Position numbers and translations under genes: made by a program. From assembly GCA_964501075.1 (NCBI GenBank), contig CAZCRE010000001.1:1-64000 (forward strand): 64,000 nt of DNA. The letters are read 5' to 3'. This stretch comes from CAZCRE01 sp964501075 (lineage in GTDB: Archaea > Thermoproteota > Bathyarchaeia > Bathyarchaeales > Bathycorpusculaceae). Shown here piece after piece: positions 8,380 to 16,511 of this stretch; positions within the stretch are counted from its first letter, which is position 1, and every line of letters begins with the position of its first letter. Under the pieces are notes generated by a model. It ran no database searches. It was not told the DNA's origin and saw nothing but the letters and a program-made list of their open reading frames with translations.

Positions 8380-8736
8380 GAGTATACGCTCGTACTAGAA
8401 TGTAACACCGTTCTGTTAATGAACACAACTCCAACCAATTGTGACTTTCGCATACAAACGCTATTGATGCAAAATGAGTTAGGATTGGTAATCAGTATAC
8501 CCTTCAAAGGACTAAATCGTTGTGTTGCGCTAGCCATACCACTTAAGGATTTCTTTGCAAGCCTTTACCGAGCATCCTGACTGCTTGAGCATTCTTTTCA
8601 AATCTTCAAGTGACTCAATATTCAAATTCAAACACCGCACAAACAAACAGGCTATACCCAGAATACGTATTTATCGTTATTCCAAAATGGGAATAACCTG
8701 ATCCACTGTTTGCTTTTCACACGTTTAATCAAATGT
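8380..8736. other. Intergenic region with hairpin
   Basis: No convincing ORF. The only clear structure is a hairpin at 8676-8697 (GTTATTCC, a five-base loop, then GGAATAAC) lying about 40 bp beyond the 3' end of the APH-type kinase gene on the minus strand. It could stabilise the end of that transcript; no clear T tract follows it on that strand. Confidence 0.4.
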
Positions 8737-9858
8737 TTAAGGATTGACTAAATAGGAGTTTACATGATCTAAATCGAACTTCTCGTCGCACAAAACGTTC
8801 TTGACAAAATTCAGCAGTTTGATGCGAATCCCCTTGCGAAGTCTAGGGTACCAAACAGGTGAAGCTACCACAAGTCCTCGCCAAGCATAAAATGGTTGGA
8901 TGACCTCCAAGATCTCAGAATCGCTAGTGTTACGCAAGTAGTTCTCCCAGAACAGCCTGAACAGGCGCTCAAAGACCCCGCGTAATTCACCATATTTTTG
9001 CAGTGAATAGAACAGATAATTGATTGTCATAGCTGCAACATCATCGGCAGGTTCTCCCCATTCACCTCTACTCCGGTCCAAAACCGTGAAATCTGTGCCT
9101 TTACGGAAGAGCAAGTTCCAAGGATGAAAGTCACCATGGACTTGACTGAGTCTGTGAACCCTCCGCTTGAGCCTCCAACGCCAAACCACACTGTCCCGTT
9201 CAACATCGATCAGATATGACTCTCCAGCGAAGTCAAGTTTGGCCGGATAACTGTCCAGCAAGCCCATAATGCATTCCCCATGACCAACTAGCTCACGTAC
9301 CCGCCGAACATAAAGCCACGGAGCGTCATGCTTAACATTGTGAATGCCCACAAGGTAATCAGACAAAGCCAAACAACGTTTCTCGTCCAATTTGTTAAGC
9401 TCTCCACTCTGTTTAACGCGATCCAGATCGAGATGGTAGAGTTCTCCATCCACAAACTCCGACAGAATAAAGAACTCGCTACATTTACCCAGCGATTTCA
9501 AACATGAAAGGCCATTTGCAAACGCTCCGACATCTATAGAATGAACATGCTTGGGCAACTTGCCAAATGCTGAGTGTTGCCAAAGAAGAACCTGTGCACG
9601 ATCTGAGAAATGGTCATGACCAAAACCTTCAGGTCGCATCGTTTCCAAAACGGCTCGTTTGATTTTGCCATCAACGATGAACTCGATAACATATGGAAGC
9701 CCATAACCGAAACCTTTCAAATCGAGAGTTCTCTCAGATCTCCTGCTGCCCAGCCGACACACGCGAGAGACGTCCACATCGCCTTCGTAGAGACCTGATA
9801 GGTACTTATTCAAGGCCTCCTTCGAGATACTCAGCCAATTTCCTCTATCTTCTTGCAT
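8737..9858 (-). CDS. APH-family phosphotransferase
   Basis: A 373-residue protein of the aminoglycoside phosphotransferase/choline kinase fold. The catalytic loop VHGDFHPWNLLF (about 239-250) contains the Asp and Asn expected, and VLDRSRGEWGEPADDVAAM supplies the metal-binding Asp of the following motif. The substrate is unknown; such kinases act on small metabolites or sugars as well as antibiotics. The gene overlaps the start of a membrane protein gene upstream by 14 bp, so the two are probably co-transcribed. Confidence 0.8.
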   Translation of the reverse strand: MQEDRGNWLSISKEALNKYLSGLYEGDVDVSRVCRLGSRRSERTLDLKGFGYGLPYVIEFIVDGKIKRAVLETMRPEGFGHDHFSDRAQVLLWQHSAFGKLPKHVHSIDVGAFANGLSCLKSLGKCSEFFILSEFVDGELYHLDLDRVKQSGELNKLDEKRCLALSDYLVGIHNVKHDAPWLYVRRVRELVGHGECIMGLLDSYPAKLDFAGESYLIDVERDSVVWRWRLKRRVHRLSQVHGDFHPWNLLFRKGTDFTVLDRSRGEWGEPADDVAAMTINYLFYSLQKYGELRGVFERLFRLFWENYLRNTSDSEILEVIQPFYAWRGLVVASPVWYPRLRKGIRIKLLNFVKNVLCDEKFDLDHVNSYLVNP

Positions 9859-10318
9859 CAGCAGATCTCACCCACGCAACCACATCGTGCCAGACGTAGA
9901 AGCCTACACTGAAAGCAGCGGCAAGATACACTACTCCCGTAAGCCAAAAAAGAAAGTCGATGCCGCGCTCAAGAATGGAACGCAAGAAAAAGTTAACGAT
10001 GAAGCCTTCTGACAAAACCACATAGAACACACCCGCTATTCCGGCAACTGCAAGAAGACTTAGTCTACCCTGTTTACTGGAGGAGTCTAACCTGTCCTTT
10101 GCATACAAGAGTGCAATTGCAAGCGCAAACATCACTATCAGATACGCAACGGCATAGACGTAAAGATTAAGCATCTCTGTTCCAGAAAGGAAATTCGCAA
10201 ACAGACCAACCTTATATCGCGCAAATGGATCTCCCAAACCCTTCACGTACAAAGCTGCGATCACATCTAGTATTGCCAAGAATGGCGAGACACATATGAT
10301 TTTGTCAACACTATCCAA
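9845..10318 (-). CDS. Four-helix integral membrane protein, unknown function
   Basis: A 157-residue protein with four predicted membrane segments, at about residues 7-27, 51-73, 84-108 and 121-145. No family motif is recognised. It overlaps the APH-type kinase gene downstream by 14 bp, so the pair probably works together, perhaps with the kinase acting on a membrane-linked substrate; that is inference. A palindromic TATA-like element lies about 45 bp upstream. Confidence 0.6.
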   Translation of the reverse strand: MDSVDKIICVSPFLAILDVIAALYVKGLGDPFARYKVGLFANFLSGTEMLNLYVYAVAYLIVMFALAIALLYAKDRLDSSSKQGRLSLLAVAGIAGVFYVVLSEGFIVNFFLRSILERGIDFLFWLTGVVYLAAAFSVGFYVWHDVVAWVRSADARR

Positions 10319-10358
10319 GATTCATTACCCACCAAATTGCTTCATAAAAACGCACAGG

Positions 10359-10373
10359 AAGGCTTTAAGCCTT
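10359..10373. promoter_or_regulatory. Palindromic bidirectional TATA element
   Basis: AAGGCTTTAAGCCTT is a near-perfect palindrome with a TTTAA core. It lies about 45 bp ahead of the minus-strand membrane protein start and about 40 bp ahead of a plus-strand small ORF and ahcY, the right distance for a TATA box in both directions. It may also be an operator. Confidence 0.4.
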
Positions 10374-10407
10374 AGGAAACAGTGCATTCTGTGTCATCGA
10401 AACTTCA

Positions 10408-10533
10408 ATGATCGAACAATGCTTCAGTGTTGGAGAAAGAGAACCTGAAACCTTGAACGTTGATGAGACAATGCGTAAAGAAGAGAAAGCCAAGAGTCAC
10501 CTCCTAGGCAAGTTAAGCGTCAACGTTAAATAA
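10408..10533 (+). CDS. Possible 41-residue small protein upstream of ahcY
   Basis: An ATG-started frame of 41 codons (begins MIEQCFSVGE, ends KLSVNVK) fills the gap ahead of ahcY and ends 11 bp before it. It is placed correctly behind a TATA-like palindrome. The composition is charged and soluble, with no known motif. It could be a genuine small protein or a leader ORF; conservation in relatives would decide. Confidence 0.35.
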   Translation: MIEQCFSVGEREPETLNVDETMRKEEKAKSHLLGKLSVNVK

Positions 10534-10544
10534 CTAAACCGTGA

Positions 10545-11828
10545 ATGAACACCGAAGAGGGGGGAGAGAAACTGGGAGACTTCAAGATCAAAAATCCGTC
10601 TCTTGCACCAAAAGGACGCCTGCAAATAGAATGGGCTTCCAAACACATGCCAGTTCTAAATCAGATAAAAGAACGATTCTACGAAGAGAAACCGCTCAAA
10701 GGAACAGCATTAAGTGCCTGCTTGCACATAACAAAGGAAACAGCGGTTCTAGCCGAAGCATTGCAGGCTGGCGGAGCAAAGGTTGCTTTATGCGGCTCCA
10801 ACCCGCTCTCAACGCAAGACGACGTTGCTTCAGCATTAGCCGAAAAAGGCGTAAATGTCTTTGCTTGGCGGGAACAGACGACAGAAGAATATTACTGGTG
10901 CATAGAAAGAACCATCGACTACAATCCTTCAATAACTCTTGATGATGGAGCCGATCTTGTTGGCACAATTCATACAAAGAGAACAGAAGCACTGCAAAGC
11001 ATCAAGGGTGGCACAGAGGAAACCACAACAGGCGTTTTAAGATTGAGAGCCATGGAGAAAAATGGAAGCCTCAAATACCCAATAATAGCCGTAAATGACG
11101 CCTATACAAAGTACCTGTTCGACAATCGTTATGGCACAGGACAAAGCACTATAGATGGCCTCTTGAGAGCAACGAACATTCTCTTGGCAGGAAAGAACTT
11201 CGTCGTCAGTGGCTACGGATGGTGCGCCAAGGGAATAGCCATGAGGGCACAGGGCATGGGAGCAAACGTGATAGTAACAGAAGTCAACCCACTCAGAGCT
11301 CTCGAAGCCGTCATGAACGGTTTCCGTGTTATGCCCATGAGTGAAGCAGCAGCCATAGGCGACATATTCGTAACGGCCACAGGAGACATTAACGTACTAA
11401 GAAAAGAGCACATGCTAAACATGAAAGACGGGACAATACTTGCCAACAGTGGACACTTCAACGTTGAAATCAACGTGAAAGAACTAGAAGAACAAGCAGT
11501 TTCAAAGAGAAACGTAAGGCAAAACTTGGAAGAATATACACTTAAGAATGGAAAGAAGCTATTCCTTCTTGCTGAAGGAAGACTCGTAAACCTAGCTGCA
11601 GCAGAGGGTCATCCCTCAGAAGTAATGGATATGTCATTTGCAAATCAAGCCCTCAGCGTCGAGCATCTTGTAAAGACCAAGAATCTGCTGCCAAAGGTGT
11701 ACCCTGTGCCAAGAGAAATAGATGAAGCAATCGCGAAGCTGAAGCTTGACTCAATCAACGTAGCGATAGACGAGTTAACGAGCGAGCAACGAAAGTATCT
11801 GTCCACTTGGGAAATGGGAACAATATGA
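10545..11828 (+). CDS. ahcY: Adenosylhomocysteinase (S-adenosylhomocysteine hydrolase)
   Basis: Hydrolyses S-adenosylhomocysteine to adenosine and homocysteine, keeping SAM-dependent methylation going. Landmarks are GALSACLH-like TALSACLHITKETA, TLDDGADL, EETTTGVLRL, and the NAD-binding Rossmann motif VVSGYGWCAKGIAMRAQGMGA (about 226-246), followed by NSGHFNVEI and AEGRLVNLAAAEGHPSEVMD. The 427-residue length is typical of archaeal enzymes, which lack the bacterial insert. Confidence 0.96.
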   Translation: MNTEEGGEKLGDFKIKNPSLAPKGRLQIEWASKHMPVLNQIKERFYEEKPLKGTALSACLHITKETAVLAEALQAGGAKVALCGSNPLSTQDDVASALAEKGVNVFAWREQTTEEYYWCIERTIDYNPSITLDDGADLVGTIHTKRTEALQSIKGGTEETTTGVLRLRAMEKNGSLKYPIIAVNDAYTKYLFDNRYGTGQSTIDGLLRATNILLAGKNFVVSGYGWCAKGIAMRAQGMGANVIVTEVNPLRALEAVMNGFRVMPMSEAAAIGDIFVTATGDINVLRKEHMLNMKDGTILANSGHFNVEINVKELEEQAVSKRNVRQNLEEYTLKNGKKLFLLAEGRLVNLAAAEGHPSEVMDMSFANQALSVEHLVKTKNLLPKVYPVPREIDEAIAKLKLDSINVAIDELTSEQRKYLSTWEMGTI

Positions 11829-11851
11829 ATAACCGCATGGAATCACGGCAA

Positions 11852-11861
11852 GATTTAAAAG
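11852..11861 (+). promoter_or_regulatory. TATA box of the small membrane protein gene
   Basis: GATTTAAAAG lies 42 bp ahead of the ATG, matching an archaeal TATA box with a short untranslated leader. It is downstream of the ahcY stop, so the following gene has its own promoter. Confidence 0.5.
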
Positions 11862-11902
11862 GAATAAGAAAGTAAACATGCTTTACACGTGGTGAATTAG
11901 AA

Positions 11903-12265
11903 ATGGTTAGTAAAGATCAAGCAATAGGTGGCCTAATCTTCATAGTTTGCGTAGTGATCGCTATCTTTTACCTAGTCACTCTGTTTTACCCACAATGGCT
12001 GAATGTGCTGAACATACAACCAGACAATGGAGTTGTCCAGTTCTGGGTCATCGCTGTACCAGTCTTTGTAGCATTCGTCGCAGTGATGGCTATAGGTGCG
12101 TGGATAGGCTGGACTATGGCTACGACACCGCCGCCAAAGCCCATAGAGGAAATAACGTCTGAGATTGAGAAGAAGGAAGAGACAACACCTCCGACGCCTG
12201 AAGAGCCAACGCAGCCAGAGGAAGCTGTAGAAGAAAAGAAAGTCGAAAGAAAGAAGAAGAGCTAA
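11903..12265 (+). CDS. Two-helix membrane protein with charged C-terminal tail
   Basis: A 120-residue protein with two hydrophobic segments (about residues 8-30 and 46-72) and a long tail of Pro, Glu, Thr and Lys ending KKVERKKKS. The two short loops and cytosolic charged tail suggest an inner-membrane anchor or scaffold. No known family is recognised and the neighbours (ahcY, a 62-residue protein) give no hint. It is probably monocistronic given its own TATA box. Confidence 0.6.
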   Translation: MVSKDQAIGGLIFIVCVVIAIFYLVTLFYPQWLNVLNIQPDNGVVQFWVIAVPVFVAFVAVMAIGAWIGWTMATTPPPKPIEEITSEIEKKEETTPPTPEEPTQPEEAVEEKKVERKKKS

Positions 12266-12458
12266 GAGACGCACTCTTACTCTGGCAAAGCAGTTTTTAT
12301 TCACATTTTTGGTCAGAATCCAAGAAGTGTTTCCAAGATAGAGACTCGCTTGCGCTTAGGAGTAAGAAAAGTAACGAAAGTGTCCAACCATCCATATTTC
12401 AAATTCATAATTGTTTTAATCAGCACAGTCTCTTAAGCCAAACAAGGATGAGAATCAA

Positions 12459-12647
12459 ATGTACACAGTTTGGATGAGAATCGATGCAACCTTGCCATGG
12501 ATAGAGCTGGAAGAAACATACAAAACAAGAAATGAAGCAAAGAAAGGGGTACAGGATTTTCTCAAAAGCATGCGGGTGAGAATCGTGCACATGCCCGATA
12601 ATGCGAGACAGGTTAAGGCATTAATAACAGTCAAATCAAGGCGTTAG
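12459..12647 (+). CDS. Small conserved-looking protein, unknown function
   Basis: A 62-residue basic protein beginning MYTVWMRIDATLPWIELEE with a single predicted helix (about 22-38) between strands, the outline of a small alpha/beta domain. There is no recognisable motif. A reading frame of this size with a clean ATG and a purine-rich leader is plausible, but the call depends on conservation. Confidence 0.5.
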   Translation: MYTVWMRIDATLPWIELEETYKTRNEAKKGVQDFLKSMRVRIVHMPDNARQVKALITVKSRR

Positions 12648-12743
12648 ATCAAAACAGCCTATCGAAGAAGGCTGCGATATCACTCTTCCTAGGCAAGATC
12701 ATTACTTCATCCGATCGGTTAATAGTATGCTCAGACTGGTAGT

Positions 12744-12871
12744 TGGCGCCGGGGAAGGGACTCGAACCCCTGCGAGCCAGAAGGCCCACTGGCTACCTTG
12801 TCCGCTAATTCTAAGCCCCCTTTCTTTATCAGATCTCGAGGCCAGCGCGATAACCACTCCGCCACCCCGGC
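12744..12871 (-). tRNA. tRNA-Ser(CGA) with 40-nt intron and encoded CCA
   Basis: Reading the minus strand, acceptor GCCGGGG pairs with CCCCGGC, the D stem is GCG/CGC, the T arm is AGGGG-TTCGAGT-CCCTT, and the discriminator is G followed by encoded CCA. The anticodon loop CTCGAGA shows CGA. The anticodon stem CTGGC pairs with GCCAG only if 40 bases (12795-12834) are removed after position 37, the standard archaeal intron site. A long variable arm GGGCC-TTCT-GGCTC identifies a serine tRNA. The bulge-helix-bulge was not modelled. Confidence 0.92.
12795..12834 (-). other. tRNA-Ser intron (position 37/38)
   Basis: A 40-base insertion splits the anticodon loop after G37. Removing it restores a five-pair anticodon stem and a seven-base loop. 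Archaeal tRNA splicing endonuclease would be expected to cut at these borders; the exact cut sites may shift by a base or two. Confidence 0.8.
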
Positions 12872-13200
12872 CAAGAGTAAAGTCCAAGTTGGAAGCTTTT
12901 AGCTTTATCCAATACCAGACTAGTTCAGGAAAGGCGCAACCACTTGTTTAGTGATTGGCAGATCTTCGTTTGTCTAACAGACATGAAACACTCACTCGTC
13001 TGACAACACCCATTAATTCTATCGACGCATCTTCGCAACATTCTTTGAAATGGGCTAGACTATTGAACTGATGAGCCTCATACCAGCCAAAATCATAGTT
13101 CATCCTTCGCAATCAATCTGCAATTCTGCGAAGAACCAAGCATATCTAACGCAAGCAAACGCAGGCTGGGCCTAAAGATTTCACAATTGTCTGGCATGCT
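12872..13200. other. Intergenic region, tRNA promoter side
   Basis: No ORF of note. On the minus strand AGCTAAAAGC near 12896-12905 is a possible TATA box for the tRNA-Ser gene. The rest holds no repeat or structure that I can support. Confidence 0.35.
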
Positions 13201-13878
13201 TTAGAAAGCGATTTGGCTCACTCTTTGAGGCGTCTTAGATAATGAAACATTATCACCTATCCTTAATTCTTTGGTGTACTGGATTTCGCCACTTATGCGG
13301 CAATTGGGTTCAATCGTTATGCTCTCTCCATAGATGCTTTCTGCATCCGCCCCATTTCTCATCAGGACTTGCTTTCCAAAAATGTTCTCTACACTTGCTC
13401 CTTTGCCAATGTCGACTTGATCGGCCTTTATCGGTCCCCGAGCTTCTCCTCTTTTGCCTATTTCAACAAAATGCGCAGTTGCTCCTTCTATGGTGCGTAT
13501 TGAGCCACCAACTTCCACGCGACCTTCTGCAATTGCTTTTCTAGCATTGAGCGTTCCGCCTACTTCAATGTTTTTTGCAAAGACCTCACCTCCGATTTCC
13601 ACTCTTCCTCCTGTCTCTAATGACCCTGACAGTCTTAAGGAACCACCAACTTCCAACTTGCCCCCGACATCTATGCTGCCACCTTCACCTGAGCCACTTA
13701 TTTCGACCTTGCCGCCAACGTCTATGTCCTCGAAGGTAAGATCTCCTTCGACTTTGAACGAGCCTCCTACGTCTATTGTGTGGCCCTTGCTCTTGTTAGA
13801 AAGAAGAACAACACCGCCGACATCAATGGTGTCAAACTCTAGTTCCTCTCTTGATTCGAAAACTCCGCCTACGTCCAC
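13201..13878 (-). CDS. Bactofilin-like DVGG-repeat protein, C-terminal part (frameshifted)
   Basis: A chain of short repeats, each about 18-20 residues with an IDVGG or EVGG turn (for example TIDVGGSFKVEGD, EDIDVGGKVEISG), forming what looks like a right-handed beta-helix of the bactofilin or polymer-forming type. The frame remains coding upstream of the GTG start given here and matches the repeat pattern up to about 13968, where the same gene continues in another frame. It is therefore the second half of one broken gene, or a programmed frameshift product. Bactofilin-type proteins polymerise into cytoskeletal scaffolds; the role here is unknown. Confidence 0.7.
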   Translation of the reverse strand: MDVGGVFESREELEFDTIDVGGVVLLSNKSKGHTIDVGGSFKVEGDLTFEDIDVGGKVEISGSGEGGSIDVGGKLEVGGSLRLSGSLETGGRVEIGGEVFAKNIEVGGTLNARKAIAEGRVEVGGSIRTIEGATAHFVEIGKRGEARGPIKADQVDIGKGASVENIFGKQVLMRNGADAESIYGESITIEPNCRISGEIQYTKELRIGDNVSLSKTPQRVSQIAF

Positions 13879-13936
13879 TTCATTAATCCTACCGCCTCTG
13901 ACTTTGGCTGCACCTCCAACATCTAGTTTCTGTATG

Positions 13937-14443
13937 TCAACTCTTGATTCTGTTGTAAATGCCCCCGCCTACATCGATTTCCTTGGCTTTAACCTCTCCT
14001 TGGGCCTTGAAGCTTCCGCCCACATCTATGCCTTCAGCTGTCACAGTTCCATCAACTTTTAGGCTTCCACCTATGTCGATTTCTCTTGAGGTCAAATCCT
14101 TGCTGACAAACAAAGCCTTGCCTACATCCACAAGTTTTGCTGTCATCTTGCCATAGACTTCCAAGCGCCCGTCTTCAACTTCGACTTTATCTTCTATGTC
14201 CAAGTTTCCGTTGATCGTTACATCTTGCTCTGCTTCGAGTCTCCTAGCTGTTAGATCACATTCAAAGAGGGTGTGTGTGTGCTCGAAGATACCATCGCCT
14301 TCGCAGTAGACCGTGCCTAGAACCTTCACCTTCGGTGGTGTTCCTGTCCCCTTTATGATAGCATTCTTGCCTACAACCAAATCAGCGTCTACAATGTCCA
14401 AAGTTATTGTGCTCCTCGACGGAATCGATATTTTACTGTTCAT
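13937..14443 (-). CDS. Bactofilin-like DVGG-repeat protein, N-terminal part (frameshifted)
   Basis: The first 168 residues open with strand-rich sequence (SKISIPSRSTITLDIVDADL) and then run into the same repeats: REIDIGGSLKVDG, EGIDVGGSFKAQG, KEIDVGG. After the last DVGG the frame enters GIYNRIKS and stops, whereas the next frame continues with AFTTESRVDIQKLDVGGAA. A run of five G (minus strand, about 13964-13968) with one G too many explains the switch. The intact gene would encode roughly 410 residues. A TATA-like TTTTTTAA lies about 40 bp upstream. Confidence 0.7.
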   Translation of the reverse strand: MNSKISIPSRSTITLDIVDADLVVGKNAIIKGTGTPPKVKVLGTVYCEGDGIFEHTHTLFECDLTARRLEAEQDVTINGNLDIEDKVEVEDGRLEVYGKMTAKLVDVGKALFVSKDLTSREIDIGGSLKVDGTVTAEGIDVGGSFKAQGEVKAKEIDVGGGIYNRIKS

Positions 14444-14511
14444 CTCTCAACCCTTCAATATGAAGCCATGTTCTTGTGCTTAAAAAACGGAACTCACCTT
14501 TTGTGACTACT

Positions 14512-14742
14512 TCACGACTGAAGAGTCACTCCTCTTTGAAGAGCGAATTCTGCCACGCTGTCTCTTCCCTGTCCAACACTGATCAGGTAATCCTTAGTAG
14601 TTCCTAAGAACATATGTGCCGAGAATTTTGCTGTAGGCTCGGTTTCTTCCGTGGCGCTTATGCTCTGAATTGTGCTAAACTTGGCTTTGTTTCCCAAGTT
14701 TAATATATTCTTGACTTTTCGTGTCATTCTTGCGCACCCCAT
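14512..14742 (-). CDS. Small protein of unknown function
   Basis: A 76-residue ORF; the second ATG at 14727 is better placed behind GGGGTG and would give 71 residues (MTRKVKNILNLGNKAKF...). The sequence seems to hold beta strands with the motif TAKFSAHMFLGTTKDYLI. A clean TATA box upstream (14773-14783) supports expression. No family is recognised. Confidence 0.5.
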   Translation of the reverse strand: MGCARMTRKVKNILNLGNKAKFSTIQSISATEETEPTAKFSAHMFLGTTKDYLISVGQGRDSVAEFALQRGVTLQS

Positions 14743-14772
14743 TCTATTCTAGGGAGGTCTATCATTATGCAA

Positions 14773-14783
14773 CCCTTAAAAGG
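14773..14783 (-). promoter_or_regulatory. TATA box for the small minus-strand gene
   Basis: CCTTTTAAGGG on the minus strand is palindromic, with a TTTTAA core about 35-50 bp ahead of the candidate starts at 14742 and 14727. It may also serve the divergent side, although no plus-strand gene begins nearby. Confidence 0.45.
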
Positions 14784-14833
14784 CGACGCACATCAAGAAA
14801 ACACTCTTTGTAGTAACAAGATGTAACTGTAGC

Positions 14834-15109
14834 TCATTCTTCTAGCGCAGCGAAGAATTTTCGCATTCGTTTGAATGTTTCTAGGAATTCCAATCCCCAT
14901 TTTGTGGCCCCATATTTCTTCGTATCATCCACAGGTATTTCTCTAATGAAGCCGTGCGAAACTAGAAAAGTCAGGACCTTTTTTGTTCGATCTACTGGCA
15001 TGTTAGCACCGTATGAGACTCTTGTCAATGAGCAGGTTCCCTTTCTCACAATCATCCCTATTACGTCTGCATAGATGTCATACTTCGTCCTCCTCCGCTC
15101 GTCTGACAA
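14834..15109 (-). CDS. Winged-helix transcriptional regulator (HTH_45/ArnR1-like)
   Basis: Ninety-one residues with the pattern of the archaeal single-domain winged helix: a KYDIYADVIGMIV helix, a second helix, the recognition helix VDRTKKVLTFLVSHGFI, and a wing containing TKKYGATKWGLEFL. Similar proteins carry the PF14947-type domain and act as local transcription repressors. Target genes are unknown; it is transcribed in the same direction as the small protein downstream. Confidence 0.75.
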   Translation of the reverse strand: MSDERRRTKYDIYADVIGMIVRKGTCSLTRVSYGANMPVDRTKKVLTFLVSHGFIREIPVDDTKKYGATKWGLEFLETFKRMRKFFAALEE

Positions 15110-15271
15110 GGTATTTTCCTCGCAAGCTTCTCCATTATTTTACACTATATCACTAGTCTCGATGGCGTGATGAATATTCTTTTGAACTGATCAGTTAAAT
15201 GCTTTTAGCAATAGAACACGCTAAGACAACTCGGCTTAAGAGGCAGACCCCTTACAATGTCATGTGCCCGT

Positions 15272-16261
15272 TCAGTCTCTCTTTGAAACAACTAAATCTG
15301 CGATGTCCACGCTATGCTCATAAATTTGCCGCAAAAACGACGCCGCTGCTAAAATGTATGGCATGACTTCAACGGGCTGAACGCCTGCAACAGCTTCTAT
15401 ACTTGTAAAGTTCCGTTCCATCTTCTCGCGCATTGTTCGGACGCTTTCGGCTGATGCAGTATCACTTGCTATAAAAGCATTCAAAGCAACCTCATGAGCT
15501 TCGAAGCAAGCCGAATGAAAATCCACGAGAGATTTCCCCAAGTCCCCGCCTAACTTCAAACCCTTCAATTCCATTGTTTTGTTAGCTACATGAACGCACT
15601 CGTCTCCTATGGTTTCTACTAAGCTGGCGACTAGGCGGTAATCGAGGCATTCGATGGGGCTAACTCCCAATTTCTCACTGAGTCTTGGGTTTTGGATAAT
15701 TGTACGTAATATTCGCACAAGAAGGAAATACAATCTATTGATTTCATCGTCACGTGCGACAACATTTTTCGCCAAGGACTGCTCTCCATCAATCAAGGCG
15801 TTAACAACATCGCGGTGCATACCAGCAGCAAGGGCATACGCCCGTCTCAGAATCTTTTCAGGCGGAAAACCTGACGGCTCCAATAAGCATTGCATGACTA
15901 TGTTGGAGTAATCTTCCTCCACGATTTCTAGTCCTATTAGTCGGTTAACAGCACCTTTGACAATGTTTCGAACCTCAAAACTGATACAACCTTTCGATTC
16001 TACACGAATAATGTCAAAACCAAGCAAGTATTTGCCTATGATTTCGCGATTCAAATAAAGACCTGGCTTCAAAATCGCAGTGCGTTGAGAGGGAGCAACG
16101 CCGTACTGTGGGTCAAGGAGCAGCTTGCCATCGCTAGTCTCAACAATGGCTAGAATAGAACCACGATTCAATCCATAACGTTCAGCCCAAGATTTGGGCA
16201 CGCAAACAAAGAACGTGCCATTGGGAGTGCGCTGAACCTTGCGCATAACGCTCATATACAT
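15272..16261 (-). CDS. AbrB-PhoU fusion, phosphate uptake regulator-like
   Basis: The N-terminus (about residues 5-50) is a SpoVT/AbrB swapped-hairpin domain: MRKVQRTPNGTFFVCVPKSWAERYGL. The rest is helical and PhoU-like, with repeats around EIVEEDYSNIVMQ and LVETIGDECVHVANKTMEL. This fusion is common in archaea and is annotated as a phosphate uptake regulator, though no pst transporter is nearby. The frame is open to a TTG at 16288, but the ATG at 16261, about 37 bp after the start predicted from the TATA box, is preferred; 16246 is also possible. Confidence 0.85.
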   Translation of the reverse strand: MYMSVMRKVQRTPNGTFFVCVPKSWAERYGLNRGSILAIVETSDGKLLLDPQYGVAPSQRTAILKPGLYLNREIIGKYLLGFDIIRVESKGCISFEVRNIVKGAVNRLIGLEIVEEDYSNIVMQCLLEPSGFPPEKILRRAYALAAGMHRDVVNALIDGEQSLAKNVVARDDEINRLYFLLVRILRTIIQNPRLSEKLGVSPIECLDYRLVASLVETIGDECVHVANKTMELKGLKLGGDLGKSLVDFHSACFEAHEVALNAFIASDTASAESVRTMREKMERNFTSIEAVAGVQPVEVMPYILAAASFLRQIYEHSVDIADLVVSKRD

Positions 16262-16316
16262 CACGCCCAGTGTCGCTAATTGCAACAATAATACTAACGT
16301 GTCTAAACATTTGGCG

Positions 16317-16330
16317 TGATATATAAATTT
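16317..16330 (-). promoter_or_regulatory. TATA box of the AbrB-PhoU gene
   Basis: The minus strand reads AATTTATATATCAC here, a strong archaeal TATA box, about 60 bp ahead of the chosen ATG. It implies a short leader and argues for a start downstream of the TTG at 16288. Confidence 0.6.
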
Positions 16331-16511
16331 GCACAGCCGATTTCTGGATCACCCAGCAGCATGGCTGTAAAGCATTTAGAAAGACCTGTTGCCTCATGTT
16401 GAAGCTCGTCACCCATTCAGATAACTAGGTTAATAATGGAAGAAGTCAATAAAGCATAGTACAAAAAATGTAAAATTTGCTTGAGGCACATGCATAGAGA
16501 GCCGATCGAAA

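Noticed and set aside
13454..14062. 202-codon plus-strand frame rich in PPTS opposite the DVGG repeats
   Set aside because: Its repeat pattern is just the complement of the DVGG repeats on the minus strand, so it is a shadow.
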